A DNA stretch of 64,000 nt, from assembly GCF_046058945.1 (NCBI RefSeq), contig NZ_CP175511.1, forward strand, positions 744,001 to 808,000, in the 5' to 3' direction. The notes beneath the pieces are model-generated. The model worked only from the letters and a program-made list of their open reading frames with translations. It did not search any database and was not told the origin of the DNA. The position numbers and the translations under genes are program-made. The stretch is from Brochothrix campestris (GTDB lineage: Bacteria; Bacillota; Bacilli; Lactobacillales; Listeriaceae). Shown here in pieces: positions 8,333 to 17,691 of the stretch (positions within the stretch are counted from its first letter, which is position 1; each line of letters opens with the position of its first letter).

Positions 8333-8365
8333 AGAAAGTACGTGTAAACGTGCTTTCTTTTTTTT
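8333..8365 (+). terminator. Intrinsic terminator upstream of mraZ
   Basis: Stem AGAAAGTACGT/ACGTGCTTTCT with loop GTAA is followed by a run of T residues. It separates the small membrane protein transcript from mraZ. Confidence 0.85.
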
Positions 8366-8493
8366 GATAGAAAAGACGTGCGTTAAGAATAACTATTTTT
8401 AAAAAGCTGTTTTATAGGATAAAAGATTCAAAAAAACTAGTTAAACGAACAGCTGGTTTTGAATAGGTGAAAAGCTATTTTTTTTTAGGTTCT

Positions 8494-8522
8494 AAGTGGT
8501 GGAAAGTGGGGGGATGTGGTAA
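8494..8522 (+). promoter_or_regulatory. Candidate MraZ operator: three GTGG repeats at about 10-bp spacing
   Basis: Just upstream of mraZ, AAGTGGTGG, AAAGTGGGGG and GATGTGGTA follow one another at near-helical spacing and run into a TAAAAT -10-like hexamer at 8520. MraZ proteins of other bacteria bind direct repeats with a GTGG-type core in their own promoter, so this is probably the autoregulatory site of the dcw cluster. Confidence 0.65.
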
Positions 8523-8548
8523 AATTAAAGCAGAAATGAGGTGCGCTT

Positions 8549-8980
8549 ATGTTTATGGGAGAATATGCTCATAATATCGATGTAAAAGGTCGACTAATTA
8601 TGCCGGCTAAGTTTCGTGAACAATTAGGTGATCACTTCGTTGTCACTCGTGGTTTGGATAAATGTCTCTTTGTTTATCCGATGCACGAGTGGGAAAAAGT
8701 AACGATGAAACTACAGGCATTACCAATGACTAAAAAAGACGCACGTGCTTTTTCGCGCTTTTTCTTATCAGGAGCGCTCGAATGTGAATTAGATAAGCAA
8801 GGACGTATTAACCTACCTCAGAATTTACTGACGTATTCATTGATAGAGAAAGAAACGACGGTAGTCGGTGTATCGAATCGCATTGAGATTTGGGCTAAGT
8901 CCGAATGGGAAGCGTTCTTTGCGGGGGCAGAAGAGTCGTTTAGTGAGATTGCAGAACAAATGACAGATTTTAATTTATAG
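8549..8980 (+). CDS. mraZ: Transcriptional regulator MraZ
   Basis: A 143-residue protein with two AbrB-like MraZ/SpoVT repeats: MGEYAHNIDVKGRLIMPAKF at the N-terminus and ALECELDKQGRINLPQNL near residue 78, each carrying the D-x-K/Q-GR-x-x-x-P motif. MraZ controls the division and cell-wall cluster by binding tandem repeats at its own promoter, which are visible at 8494-8522. It is the first gene of the dcw cluster and rsmH follows 16 nt later. Confidence 0.95.
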   Translation: MFMGEYAHNIDVKGRLIMPAKFREQLGDHFVVTRGLDKCLFVYPMHEWEKVTMKLQALPMTKKDARAFSRFFLSGALECELDKQGRINLPQNLLTYSLIEKETTVVGVSNRIEIWAKSEWEAFFAGAEESFSEIAEQMTDFNL

Positions 8981-8996
8981 AGAAGATGGTGGAGAT

Positions 8997-9935
8997 ATGT
9001 TTCAACATGAAACGGTTTTATTACATGAAACAGTAGATGCTTTGGCGATTAAACCGGCTGGTGTTTATGTCGATTGCACATTAGGTGGTGCAGGACATAG
9101 CGCCTACTTATTGTCGCAGTTAAGCAGCAAAGGGCATCTGTATGCGTTTGACCAAGATCAAACAGCGATTGACAATGCAAAGCTGAAACTTGCGCAGTAC
9201 GATGGTCAAGTCACCTTGATTAAAGCAAATTTTCGTGATTTAAAAACAGAATTACAACAACGTGGGATTGAAAAAGTCGATGGTATTTTATATGACTTAG
9301 GTGTCTCGTCGCCACAGTTGGATGAAGCAGAACGTGGTTTTAGCTACCATCAAGATGCTAAGTTAGATATGCGAATGGATCGGCAACAAGCATTGTCAGC
9401 CGAAGTGGTTGTCAACGAATGGCCTTATGAAAAATTAGTGCGTATTTTCTTCCAATATGGCGAAGAAAAATTTTCAAAACAAGTCGCTCGTTTAATTGAA
9501 AAACGTCGAGTGGAAAAACGAATTGAAACAACGGGTGAATTAGTCGAATTGATTAAAGATGCGATTCCAGCACCAGCGAGACGTAAAGGTGGTCATCCAG
9601 CGAAACGGGTATTCCAAGCCATCCGAATCGCCGTTAATGATGAATTAGGGGCGGTCGAAGCATCGCTAGATCAAGCGGTCAACTTACTAAACATTGGTGG
9701 TCGCGTGTCAGTCATCACTTTTCACTCGCTAGAGGACCGTATCACGAAGCTGATTTTAAAAGATTATGCTAAAGGCCCTCATGTACCTCGTAATATGCCT
9801 GTGATTCCAACCGAGTACCAACCAAAAATTAAAATTATTGCGCGCAAGCCGATTTTACCGTCGGATGAAGAATTAGAACAGAATAACCGCGCACGTTCAG
9901 CAAAACTACGTGTGGCAGAATGTCTTAAAGACTAA
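8997..9935 (+). CDS. rsmH: 16S rRNA (cytosine1402-N4)-methyltransferase RsmH (MraW)
   Basis: A 312-residue SAM methyltransferase. HETVLLHETVDAL opens the protein, DCTLGGAGHS is the SAM-binding loop, YDLGVSSPQLDEAERGFSY is the family signature, and VITFHSLEDRITK lies in the C-terminal catalytic region. It methylates C1402 in the ribosomal decoding centre. Its place between mraZ and ftsL is universal in Firmicutes. The length is normal. Confidence 0.96.
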   Translation: MFQHETVLLHETVDALAIKPAGVYVDCTLGGAGHSAYLLSQLSSKGHLYAFDQDQTAIDNAKLKLAQYDGQVTLIKANFRDLKTELQQRGIEKVDGILYDLGVSSPQLDEAERGFSYHQDAKLDMRMDRQQALSAEVVVNEWPYEKLVRIFFQYGEEKFSKQVARLIEKRRVEKRIETTGELVELIKDAIPAPARRKGGHPAKRVFQAIRIAVNDELGAVEASLDQAVNLLNIGGRVSVITFHSLEDRITKLILKDYAKGPHVPRNMPVIPTEYQPKIKIIARKPILPSDEELEQNNRARSAKLRVAECLKD

Positions 9936-9964
9936 CGAACCTAAAGAGAATGGAGCTGAGTGAG

Positions 9965-10333
9965 ATGGCAAATATGGCAGCGCGACAAATCGAACGGCAA
10001 CCACAACGTGAAGTAAAACAAACAATAACGAAGACAGCAGTAGATAATTACGAACAACGTGTCTTTCGCAAAGTAAGAAATGTCTTTGTGTCCGTCACAC
10101 TTACAGTTTCTGCTCTCTTATCGATTTGGATGTTATCGCTGCAAGCGGACAATTATACGCTGAGTAGTCACATTCAAACGCAGGAGAATAAAATTACGCA
10201 ACAAAAACAAACAAATGCCGATTTGAAAGCGAATGTTGATGAATTAAGTCGTTACGACCGTGTCTATCAAGAGGCGAATAAAAGCGGTCTTAAATCGAGT
10301 GAAACAAACGTTAAGGCTGTGGATATTAAATGA
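9965..10333 (+). CDS. ftsL: Cell division protein FtsL
   Basis: A 122-residue bitopic protein with a basic cytoplasmic tail, one membrane helix (about residues 45-63, FVSVTLTVSALLSIWMLSL) and an extracytoplasmic coiled coil rich in Q, N and K. It works with DivIB and DivIC to activate septal peptidoglycan synthesis. The frame is open from 9950, but GGAG at 9952-9955 is placed for the ATG at 9965. It overlaps pbpB by 4 nt (ATGA), indicating coupled translation. Confidence 0.88.
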   Translation: MANMAARQIERQPQREVKQTITKTAVDNYEQRVFRKVRNVFVSVTLTVSALLSIWMLSLQADNYTLSSHIQTQENKITQQKQTNADLKANVDELSRYDRVYQEANKSGLKSSETNVKAVDIK

Positions 10334-12603
10334 AAAAACTAACGAAAAACCGAAAAAAAGGCGCCGTGATTTTACGCGTGCTTTTCGGTTTGTTTTTTAT
10401 TATACTGATAGGTCGCTTTTTATATTTAGAAATTATCGGAATTGCTAACGGTAAGCCACTCGCGGCTCAAGCGGCACAACAGTACTTGCAAAAAGAGACA
10501 TTGTTCTCACAAAGAGGTAATATTTTAGATACGAATGGTGAAGTCATTGCTGAAAATGTCGTCAGTTATTCAATGGTTGCGGTTGTGACACCAGGTGTCA
10601 CAATCGATAAAGATAACCCACAACATGTGGTTGATCGTGTGAAAACGGCGAAAGTATTGAGTAAGTATATCGATATGAAGGAAGCCGATATTTTGAAAAC
10701 CTTAAATAAAGTTGAAGATAATCCTAGATTGTACCAGGTTGAGTTTGGTACGGCAGGTAAAAATATTAGCTCAGCCACAAAGATGGCCTTAGAAAAAGAA
10801 AAGCTACCAGGTATTATTTTCACTAAAACAAATAAGCGGATTTATCCTAACGGTGTTTTTGCTTCAAATTTGGTGGGAATTGTGAAAAATGAGGAAGTTA
10901 AAGTTAACGATAGCTACAAGACGATTCAAACCGGTCAAATGGGAATTGAAGCGAGTGAAGAAAATGAATTGAGTGGTAAGGATGGTTCAATCAACTATAG
11001 TCAGGATAATTTAGGGTTGATTTTACCGAACGCTGACAAGGTGCTTAAAAAAGCTGAAAATGGTAACACGTTAACCTTAACGTTGAATAAGCGCATCCAG
11101 ACTTTATTGGAAGAACGGATGAGTGCGGCCCAAGCTAAATACACACCAGAAGAAATGATGGCAGTTGTGATGAATCCTAAAACAGGTGAAATCGTTGCTA
11201 TGAGCCAACGTCCGACCTTTAATGCGCAAACACGAGAAGGATTGGATAAGTCTTGGCGTAACCTTGTAGCAGAGGAACCGTTTGAGCCAGGTTCAGTTAT
11301 GAAAATTTTCACGCTGGCAACTGCTATTCAAAAAGGCGTATACAATCCGAACGCCTTATATAAATCAGGTTCGTACAGTGTCGATGATATTAAAATCAAC
11401 GACTGGAACAATGGTGAAGGATGGGGCACAATTAGTTTTAATGAAGGGGTTGCTATTTCCTCAAACGTTGCTTTTGCTAACTTACTTGATAAGATTGGGA
11501 CGAGTAATTTTAAGTCGTCACTTGAAAAATTTGGATTAGGTAAATCAACGGGTAGTGGATTAGCCAATGAGGCGAGTGGCGATATATTATACCGTTACCC
11601 GATTGAACGTGTCACAACATCATTCGGTCAAGGAACAACCGTGACAGCCATGCAAATGATGCAAGGTGTTAGTGCCATTGCTAACGATGGTAAAATGATG
11701 AAACCATATTACATTAAAGAAGTAAAAGATGGCGTGACGGGTAAAGTCACGACCACTAAGCCGACTCAGGTCGGAACACCTGTTTCTAAAGAAACAGCGA
11801 ACGAAACACTTGAACAATTGCGTTCTGTTATCGAAGCTGAAGATGGTACGGGTTCAATGTATAAATTAGATGGTTACAAACTGGCCGGAAAGACGGGGAC
11901 TGCCCAAATCGCAAATACCGATGGCTCAGGCTATATGACAGGTCCCAACGATTATATTTATTCATTTATGGGCATTGCCCCAACAGATGATCCACAACTT
12001 GTTATGTATGTGACCGTTAAAAAACCAATTATCCAAGAAGGTCAATCGAGTACCGATGTGATAAAATCGATTTTTAATCCGGTAATGCAGACGAGTTTAC
12101 AATATTTAAATATTAAACCAGAAAAGACAATTAATGCTAAGTCAGTCGTTATGCCAGAATTGACTGACCAAACCATCACTCAAGCACAAAAAGCCTTGAA
12201 AGAATCGAAGGCATCTGTCACAGTAGTGGGAGACGGGACTAAAATAGTGCAACAACTGCCACAAAAAGGTGAAGGAATTCTCGAGAAACAACGGGTGCTT
12301 TTATTAACAAACGGTAACATTACGATACCAGATATGGCAAATTGGTCAAAAAATGATGCCTTGAAGTTTTCTGAAATAAGCGGAGTCCCTTTAACCTTTA
12401 ATGGTTCAGGTTATGTCGCTAAACAAAGTGTTAAAGCTGGTGAGAAAGTCAACGCGAACACAAAGATTACGTTAGAGATGAAAGCGGCGGAAACGTTAGA
12501 AAAATACAATGTGAAACCGTCAACGACAGCTGATGAAGAAACGACAGCTGCCACTGAAAGAACCGCTGTTAATGAAGCCGTTGGAACGATAGTGGGACAA
12601 TAA
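10330..12603 (+). CDS. pbpB: Division-specific class B penicillin-binding protein with PASTA domains
   Basis: A 757-residue septal transpeptidase. It has an N-terminal membrane helix (about residues 14-37), a PBP dimerisation domain, and a transpeptidase domain with the catalytic SVMK (near residue 322), SSN (near 377) and KTGT (near 520) motifs. Two PASTA domains follow the catalytic domain (about 610-670 and 675-735). The cross-linking partner is the septal SEDS protein, not in this window. There is no second PBP (spoVD) downstream, unlike spore formers. Confidence 0.95.
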   Translation: MKKLTKNRKKGAVILRVLFGLFFIILIGRFLYLEIIGIANGKPLAAQAAQQYLQKETLFSQRGNILDTNGEVIAENVVSYSMVAVVTPGVTIDKDNPQHVVDRVKTAKVLSKYIDMKEADILKTLNKVEDNPRLYQVEFGTAGKNISSATKMALEKEKLPGIIFTKTNKRIYPNGVFASNLVGIVKNEEVKVNDSYKTIQTGQMGIEASEENELSGKDGSINYSQDNLGLILPNADKVLKKAENGNTLTLTLNKRIQTLLEERMSAAQAKYTPEEMMAVVMNPKTGEIVAMSQRPTFNAQTREGLDKSWRNLVAEEPFEPGSVMKIFTLATAIQKGVYNPNALYKSGSYSVDDIKINDWNNGEGWGTISFNEGVAISSNVAFANLLDKIGTSNFKSSLEKFGLGKSTGSGLANEASGDILYRYPIERVTTSFGQGTTVTAMQMMQGVSAIANDGKMMKPYYIKEVKDGVTGKVTTTKPTQVGTPVSKETANETLEQLRSVIEAEDGTGSMYKLDGYKLAGKTGTAQIANTDGSGYMTGPNDYIYSFMGIAPTDDPQLVMYVTVKKPIIQEGQSSTDVIKSIFNPVMQTSLQYLNIKPEKTINAKSVVMPELTDQTITQAQKALKESKASVTVVGDGTKIVQQLPQKGEGILEKQRVLLLTNGNITIPDMANWSKNDALKFSEISGVPLTFNGSGYVAKQSVKAGEKVNANTKITLEMKAAETLEKYNVKPSTTADEETTAATERTAVNEAVGTIVGQ

Positions 12604-12638
12604 TTAATGTAGGGATTTAAGAAAGGGACGATGATAAA

Positions 12639-14105
12639 ATGAAATTGATTGAACTGATGAAACAGCTACCATTAACGAACTATGAGGGGCAGGACGTTGA
12701 CATAACAGACATGCAACAAGACAGTCGTCTAGTCACTCCCGGCACACTTTTCATTTGTATTGATGGCTATACTGTTGATGGTCATGATTATGTCGATAAA
12801 GCAATTGAACGAGGTGCCGTTGCAATCTTAGCTCAAAAACCGTTGGCTGAAACACGTGTGCCAGTCATTATTGTTGAAGACACTAACCGTGCAATGGCAA
12901 TTTTAGCAGGTGCTTTTTTCAATCATCCCACACAAGCAATGAAGATGATTGCTGTAACAGGAACGAATGGTAAAACAACCGTGACGCATTTAATCGAACA
13001 TGTATTACGCAGTGTCAACCAAGTAACAGGATTGGTGGGTACAATGTATCAAAAAATTGGTGATACGATTCAAACAACTAAAAACACCACACCCGACAGT
13101 CTCACATTACAACGTTTATTTGCAAGCATGCGCGAAGAATATGTCGATACAGCCGTAATGGAAGTATCGTCACATGCACTTGTATTGGGCCGTGTACATG
13201 GCTGTGACTATGATGTAGCAGTCTTTACAAACTTAACCCAAGACCATCTTGATTTTCATAAAACAATGGATGAGTATGCCGTTGCTAAAAGTTTGTTGTT
13301 TGCCCAATTAGGTAATGATTACCGTTCGAATCGTCCGAAATTTGCTGTTATTAATAGTGATGATGCCGCCAGCGAACGGATGATAACGGCGACTGCGGCT
13401 CATGTTGTAACGTATGGCATTCGCAAGCCGGCGACTTTCCAAGCGACTGATATTGCAATCAGTGGCAAAGGGACAACCTTCAATCTTCATTTTCAAGCAA
13501 AAACATACCCGATTGCGATGCAGTTAGTCGGTAATTTCAATGTGTATAATGCATTGGCAGCTATTGCCACAACCTATGTACAAGGTGTACCATTGGAAAC
13601 AGCGATTAAATCAATTGAATCACTGAAAGGTGTGGCTGGACGATTTGAACTCGTTAGTGCAGGACAAGCCTTCCCTGTCATTGTTGACTATGCCCACACG
13701 CCTGATAGTTTAGAAAATGTGTTAGAAACAATCAGTGACTTTGTCAAAGGTCGAATTATTTGTGTGGTTGGTTGTGGTGGTGACCGCGATCGTACGAAGC
13801 GTCCAATCATGGCGAAAATTGCTGTGCAAAAAGCGGATGTGGCGATTTTGACATCAGATAATCCGCGGTCAGAAGATCCCATGACGATCTTAAATCAGAT
13901 GGAAGCTGGCGTATCGGCAGAGGCGGTTTATCTTAAAGAAATTAATCGTGAAAAAGCGATTCAGTTAGCTGTCAATGAAGCGAAGGATGATGATGTTATT
14001 TTAATAGCGGGTAAAGGACATGAAACATACCAAATCATCGGTTCAGTCACACACCATTTTGATGATCGTGAAGTAGCAGAACAAGCAATAAAAAATCTAA
14101 AGTAA
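12639..14105 (+). CDS. murE: UDP-MurNAc-tripeptide synthetase MurE, probably meso-DAP-adding
   Basis: A 488-residue Mur ligase with the P-loop VTGTNGKTTVTHLIEH near residue 110 and the C-terminal domain containing VVGCGGDRDRTKRP. The substrate-binding motif reads DNPRSEDP near residue 407; DNPR is characteristic of enzymes adding meso-diaminopimelate, whereas Lys-adding enzymes have a different sequence there. This agrees with dapF in the same window. It adds the third residue of the peptidoglycan stem peptide. Confidence 0.95.
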   Translation: MKLIELMKQLPLTNYEGQDVDITDMQQDSRLVTPGTLFICIDGYTVDGHDYVDKAIERGAVAILAQKPLAETRVPVIIVEDTNRAMAILAGAFFNHPTQAMKMIAVTGTNGKTTVTHLIEHVLRSVNQVTGLVGTMYQKIGDTIQTTKNTTPDSLTLQRLFASMREEYVDTAVMEVSSHALVLGRVHGCDYDVAVFTNLTQDHLDFHKTMDEYAVAKSLLFAQLGNDYRSNRPKFAVINSDDAASERMITATAAHVVTYGIRKPATFQATDIAISGKGTTFNLHFQAKTYPIAMQLVGNFNVYNALAAIATTYVQGVPLETAIKSIESLKGVAGRFELVSAGQAFPVIVDYAHTPDSLENVLETISDFVKGRIICVVGCGGDRDRTKRPIMAKIAVQKADVAILTSDNPRSEDPMTILNQMEAGVSAEAVYLKEINREKAIQLAVNEAKDDDVILIAGKGHETYQIIGSVTHHFDDREVAEQAIKNLK

Positions 14106-14131
14106 GCAAAAACAGTTAGGGGAGAACGAAA

Positions 14132-15106
14132 GTGTCTACAAAATTCATTATTGGTACAGCGTTCATCGCATTCATTTTAACGTTGATGGCGTTACCTATT
14201 TACATTTCAGCAATGCGTCAACGTAAGGTGGGACAAGAGCAACGAGAAGAAGGGCCACAAAGTCATAAGGCTAAATCAGGTACTCCGACGATGGGAGCGA
14301 TTGTATTTGTCCCAGCTGTCTTTATTGCAACCTTGATTGGCACTGGAATTTCACGCGGGAGCGTCTCGGGCATGTGGTTGTTATTAATTACCTTCCTAGG
14401 CTATGCTTTTATTGGTTTTTGGGATGACTTCGTCAAAGTCCGTGAAAAACGGAACCTCGGCTTGACGGCTAAACAAAAATTGATTGGCCAATTAGTGATT
14501 GGTATTCTCTTTTACGTTGTTTACCATTTAAATGGTTACACCGATGCCCTTAACATTCCGTTTACAAACATTATGGTTGAATTACCGTATGTGTATGGAC
14601 TCTTCATTATTTTTTGGCTCGTTGGTTTTTCAAATGCGACGAACTTAACAGATGGTTTAGATGGTTTATTGGCGGGCTTAGCCATCTTTTCTTTCGGTGC
14701 CTTTGCGATTATCGCCTATCACCAACATAACTTAGCTGTGATGTACTTCTGTATGGCGATTATTGGTGGCTTACTGGCCTTTTTAATCTTCAATCGTAAT
14801 CCAGCAAAAGTCTTTATGGGCGACACCGGTTCACTTGCTCTTGGTGGTTCAATGGCGGCTGTATCGATATTATTAAAGGTTGAATGGTTGATGCTCTTAA
14901 TCGGACTCGTTTATGTGATTGAAACAGTTTCAGTCATGATGCAAGTGTCGTACTTCAAACTGACTCATGGAAAACGTATTTTCCGCATGACACCGATTCA
15001 TCATCATTTTGAATTAGGTGGTTGGTCAGAAACGAAGGTTGTCTTTGTTTTTTGGACAGCAGGCTTAGTTTGTGCCGTTGCTGCCGTGTTAATGGAGGTG
15101 CTGTAA
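14132..15106 (+). CDS. mraY: Phospho-N-acetylmuramoyl-pentapeptide transferase MraY
   Basis: A 324-residue polytopic enzyme that makes lipid I. It shows the family motifs GTPTMGAIVF, FWDDFVK, NLTDGLDGLLAGL, FMGDTGSLALGG and the MTPIHHHFELGG loop. The start codon is GTG, preceded by AGGGGAG. Some 26 nt separate it from murE and 1 nt from murD, whose ribosome binding site lies within the mraY end. Confidence 0.96.
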   Translation: MSTKFIIGTAFIAFILTLMALPIYISAMRQRKVGQEQREEGPQSHKAKSGTPTMGAIVFVPAVFIATLIGTGISRGSVSGMWLLLITFLGYAFIGFWDDFVKVREKRNLGLTAKQKLIGQLVIGILFYVVYHLNGYTDALNIPFTNIMVELPYVYGLFIIFWLVGFSNATNLTDGLDGLLAGLAIFSFGAFAIIAYHQHNLAVMYFCMAIIGGLLAFLIFNRNPAKVFMGDTGSLALGGSMAAVSILLKVEWLMLLIGLVYVIETVSVMMQVSYFKLTHGKRIFRMTPIHHHFELGGWSETKVVFVFWTAGLVCAVAAVLMEVL

Positions 15107-15107
15107 A

Positions 15108-16454
15108 ATGAAAAAGATTACTTCTTTTCGTCATAAAAAAGTATTGGTTTTAGGACTTGCTCGTAGCGGTGTTAAAGCGGCTGAGTTATTACATGAACTC
15201 GGTGCCTTTGTGACAGTCAACGATAAAAAGTCATTTGATGAGAACCCAGCAGCCCAAGGGTTGTTAGAAGAAGGTATCACGGTTATTACCGGTTCACATC
15301 CGACCGAAATGTTAGATGAAGGTTTTGAATTGGTCGTTAAAAACCCAGGTATTCCTTACGAAAACCAAATGATTCAAAAAGCGTTGACTTTAAATATTCC
15401 GATTATTACCGAGGTTGAATTGGCATACTTAATTAGCGAAGCACAAATTGTCGGTGTCACTGGAACGAATGGTAAGACCACAACGACAACCTTAATTAAT
15501 GAGATGTTAAACCGTTCAAAAACAGCCTTGTTAGCAGGAAACATTGGTTTTCCAGCGTCAGGCGTTGCAATGGAAGCCAAGGCAGAAGATATCATAACGA
15601 TGGAGTTATCATCCTTCCAATTAATGGGGATTGAAACATTCCGTCCTCATATCGCGGTCATCGTTAATATTTATGAGGCGCATCTTGATTATCATGGATC
15701 ACGCCAAGGGTATGTGGCAGCGAAATTACGTATTTTTGAAAACCAACAAGCAGATGACTTCTTAGTCGTTAACTGGAATCAACCAGAGTTACGTGAGCTT
15801 GTTACAGCTGCTAAATCACGGATTGTGCCTTTTTCTACGAAAGAAGTTGTCGAAGCAGGTGCGTATGTGCTCGATGGGAACCTGATGTTTAAAGGGGAAA
15901 TCATCGGCCGTCAAGCAGATATTGTTTTACCAGGTGAACATAACTTGGAAAACGTGTTGGCAGCGATTTGTGTTGCTAAACTTGAGGGTGAGAGCAACGA
16001 AAATATCATGGCAGTCTTGTCGAGCTTTAATGGTGTTGAACACCGGACGCAATTTATTAAGACGTTAGCAGGTCGTCGTTTTTATAATGATTCAAAAGCG
16101 ACCAACATCATTTCAACTGAGAGTGCTCTAAAAGGCTTTAAAGAACCCGTTGTGTTATTAGCTGGCGGTTTAGATCGCGGTAATGAGTTTGATGACTTGA
16201 AGCCGTTCTTTAAAAATGTCCGCGCCGTTGTGTTATTCGGAGAAACAAAACATAAGATTGCCCGCGTTGCAACTGAAGCGGGTGTTGAACACATTAAAAT
16301 CGTGACCGACGTCGAAGAAGCCGTTCCGGTTGCGTATACGTGCAGTGAACCAGGTGATGTCATTTTACTTAGCCCAGCGTGTGCGAGCTGGGATCAAGTG
16401 CCGTCATTCGAAGTCCGTGGCGATTTATTTATCAAAGCAGTCAACGCATTGTAA
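15108..16454 (+). CDS. murD: UDP-N-acetylmuramoylalanine-D-glutamate ligase
   Basis: A 448-residue Mur ligase. An N-terminal Rossmann-like domain (VLVLGLARSGVKAAELL) is followed by the ATP-binding GVTGTNGKTTTTTLI near residue 116, YNDSKATNI near 325 and the C-terminal LLSPACASWDQ. It adds D-glutamate to UDP-MurNAc-Ala. The ribosome binding site GGAGG overlaps the end of mraY. Confidence 0.96.
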   Translation: MKKITSFRHKKVLVLGLARSGVKAAELLHELGAFVTVNDKKSFDENPAAQGLLEEGITVITGSHPTEMLDEGFELVVKNPGIPYENQMIQKALTLNIPIITEVELAYLISEAQIVGVTGTNGKTTTTTLINEMLNRSKTALLAGNIGFPASGVAMEAKAEDIITMELSSFQLMGIETFRPHIAVIVNIYEAHLDYHGSRQGYVAAKLRIFENQQADDFLVVNWNQPELRELVTAAKSRIVPFSTKEVVEAGAYVLDGNLMFKGEIIGRQADIVLPGEHNLENVLAAICVAKLEGESNENIMAVLSSFNGVEHRTQFIKTLAGRRFYNDSKATNIISTESALKGFKEPVVLLAGGLDRGNEFDDLKPFFKNVRAVVLFGETKHKIARVATEAGVEHIKIVTDVEEAVPVAYTCSEPGDVILLSPACASWDQVPSFEVRGDLFIKAVNAL

Positions 16455-16456
16455 AG

Positions 16457-16536
16457 TGATAAACAGACGAACAAGAGCCTATTTAAGGCTCTTTGGTCAT
16501 CTGTTTATCAAAGGAAAAAGTATTTTTCTTTGATAA
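16457..16536 (+). other. Two overlapping hairpins between murD and murG
   Basis: Hairpin 1 (about 16457-16510) pairs TGATAAACAGA with TCTGTTTATCA around an inner AAGAGCC/GGCTCTT stem. Hairpin 2 (16505-16536) pairs TTATCAAAG with CTTTGATAA around GAAAAA/TTTTTC. The right arm of the first and left arm of the second share TTATCA, so the two folds compete. Neither is followed by a T-run, so neither is a standard terminator. Confidence 0.55.
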
Positions 16537-16572
16537 GCAAGTGAACATATTAATCAAACTTAGAGGTGTATT

Positions 16573-17664
16573 ATGAAATTATTAATTAGTGGTGGCGGAA
16601 CCGGGGGACACATTTATCCTGCGTTAGCGTTAGTTCGTCAGTTTAAAGAAAATTACCCTGATGGAGAAGTGCTCTATGTGGGGACATCAAAAGGCTTAGA
16701 AGCCGATATCGTACCACGAGCAGGCATTGCCTTTGAAACGATGGAAATTACCGGATTCAAACGGAAATTATCACTTGAAAATATAAAAACGATTGCCCGC
16801 TTTATGAAGGGCGTTTCACGCGCGAAACAAATAATCAAAGAATTTAAACCCGATGTTGTAGTTGGGACGGGGGGGTATGTGTGTGCACCGGTTGTGTATG
16901 CCGCCGCTAAAAAGAACATTCCGACTGTCATTCATGAGCAAAACAGTGTGGCGGGTTTAACAAATAAATTTTTAAGCCGTTACGTCGATAAAATTGCCGT
17001 GGCCTTTGAAGCGGTAATGGCAGATTTTCCTACCGAAAAAGTAACCTTAATCGGTAATCCACGTGCCACAGAGGTTGTTCAAGCCGAAAATAATCCAGCA
17101 GTCTTAAGTGAATACGGTCTTGACCTAACTAAAAAAACGGCCTTGATTTTTGGTGGGAGTCGCGGTGCTCGTGCTTTGAATGAGGCAATAATTGAAGCTT
17201 TACCAACTTTGGCACAAAAAGATTATCAAGTTCTTTGTGCAACGGGTGATATTCATTTTGCTCAGATTGAGGCAGCTGCAAAGGCTATCAATGCCAGTAA
17301 CGTAAAAATCGTGCCGTTCATTTACAATATGCCGGCCGTATTACGTAATTGTGATGTTGTTGTCTCGCGTGCAGGTGCAACCAGCTTAGCTGAGTTTACC
17401 GCGTTAGGCTTGCCATCAATCCTAATTCCTAGTCCGTATGTAACCAATAATCATCAAGAAAAGAATGCGATGGCCTTAGTTGAAAAGGGGGCAGCAGAAA
17501 TGATTAAACAAACAGACTTGAGCGCAGCGAAACTGGTCGAACAATTGGATCATTGTTTGTTAGATGAAACGTATCAAGCAAAAATGAAAGCGGCAGCCCT
17601 AGCCTTAGGGAAACCACAGGCAGCCCAAGACCTATGTGATCTCGTGACAGATTTAGCGAAATAA
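16573..17664 (+). CDS. murG: UDP-GlcNAc:lipid I N-acetylglucosaminyltransferase MurG
   Basis: A 363-residue GT-B glycosyltransferase that converts lipid I to lipid II on the inner membrane face. The N-terminal GGGTGGHIYPALAL loop, VGTGGYVCAPVVYAA, HEQNSVAGLTNK and the C-terminal donor-binding SRAGATSLAEFTALGLPSIL motif are all present. It is preceded by AGAGGTG and by an unusual hairpin pair (16457-16536). The length is normal. Confidence 0.96.
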   Translation: MKLLISGGGTGGHIYPALALVRQFKENYPDGEVLYVGTSKGLEADIVPRAGIAFETMEITGFKRKLSLENIKTIARFMKGVSRAKQIIKEFKPDVVVGTGGYVCAPVVYAAAKKNIPTVIHEQNSVAGLTNKFLSRYVDKIAVAFEAVMADFPTEKVTLIGNPRATEVVQAENNPAVLSEYGLDLTKKTALIFGGSRGARALNEAIIEALPTLAQKDYQVLCATGDIHFAQIEAAAKAINASNVKIVPFIYNMPAVLRNCDVVVSRAGATSLAEFTALGLPSILIPSPYVTNNHQEKNAMALVEKGAAEMIKQTDLSAAKLVEQLDHCLLDETYQAKMKAAALALGKPQAAQDLCDLVTDLAK

Positions 17665-17691
17665 AACGAACAGTTAAGGTGAGGTGAAAGT

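Noticed and set aside
16455..16572. murD-murG hairpins as an intrinsic terminator
   Set aside because: No T-run follows either stem and the genes on both sides belong to one pathway and direction.
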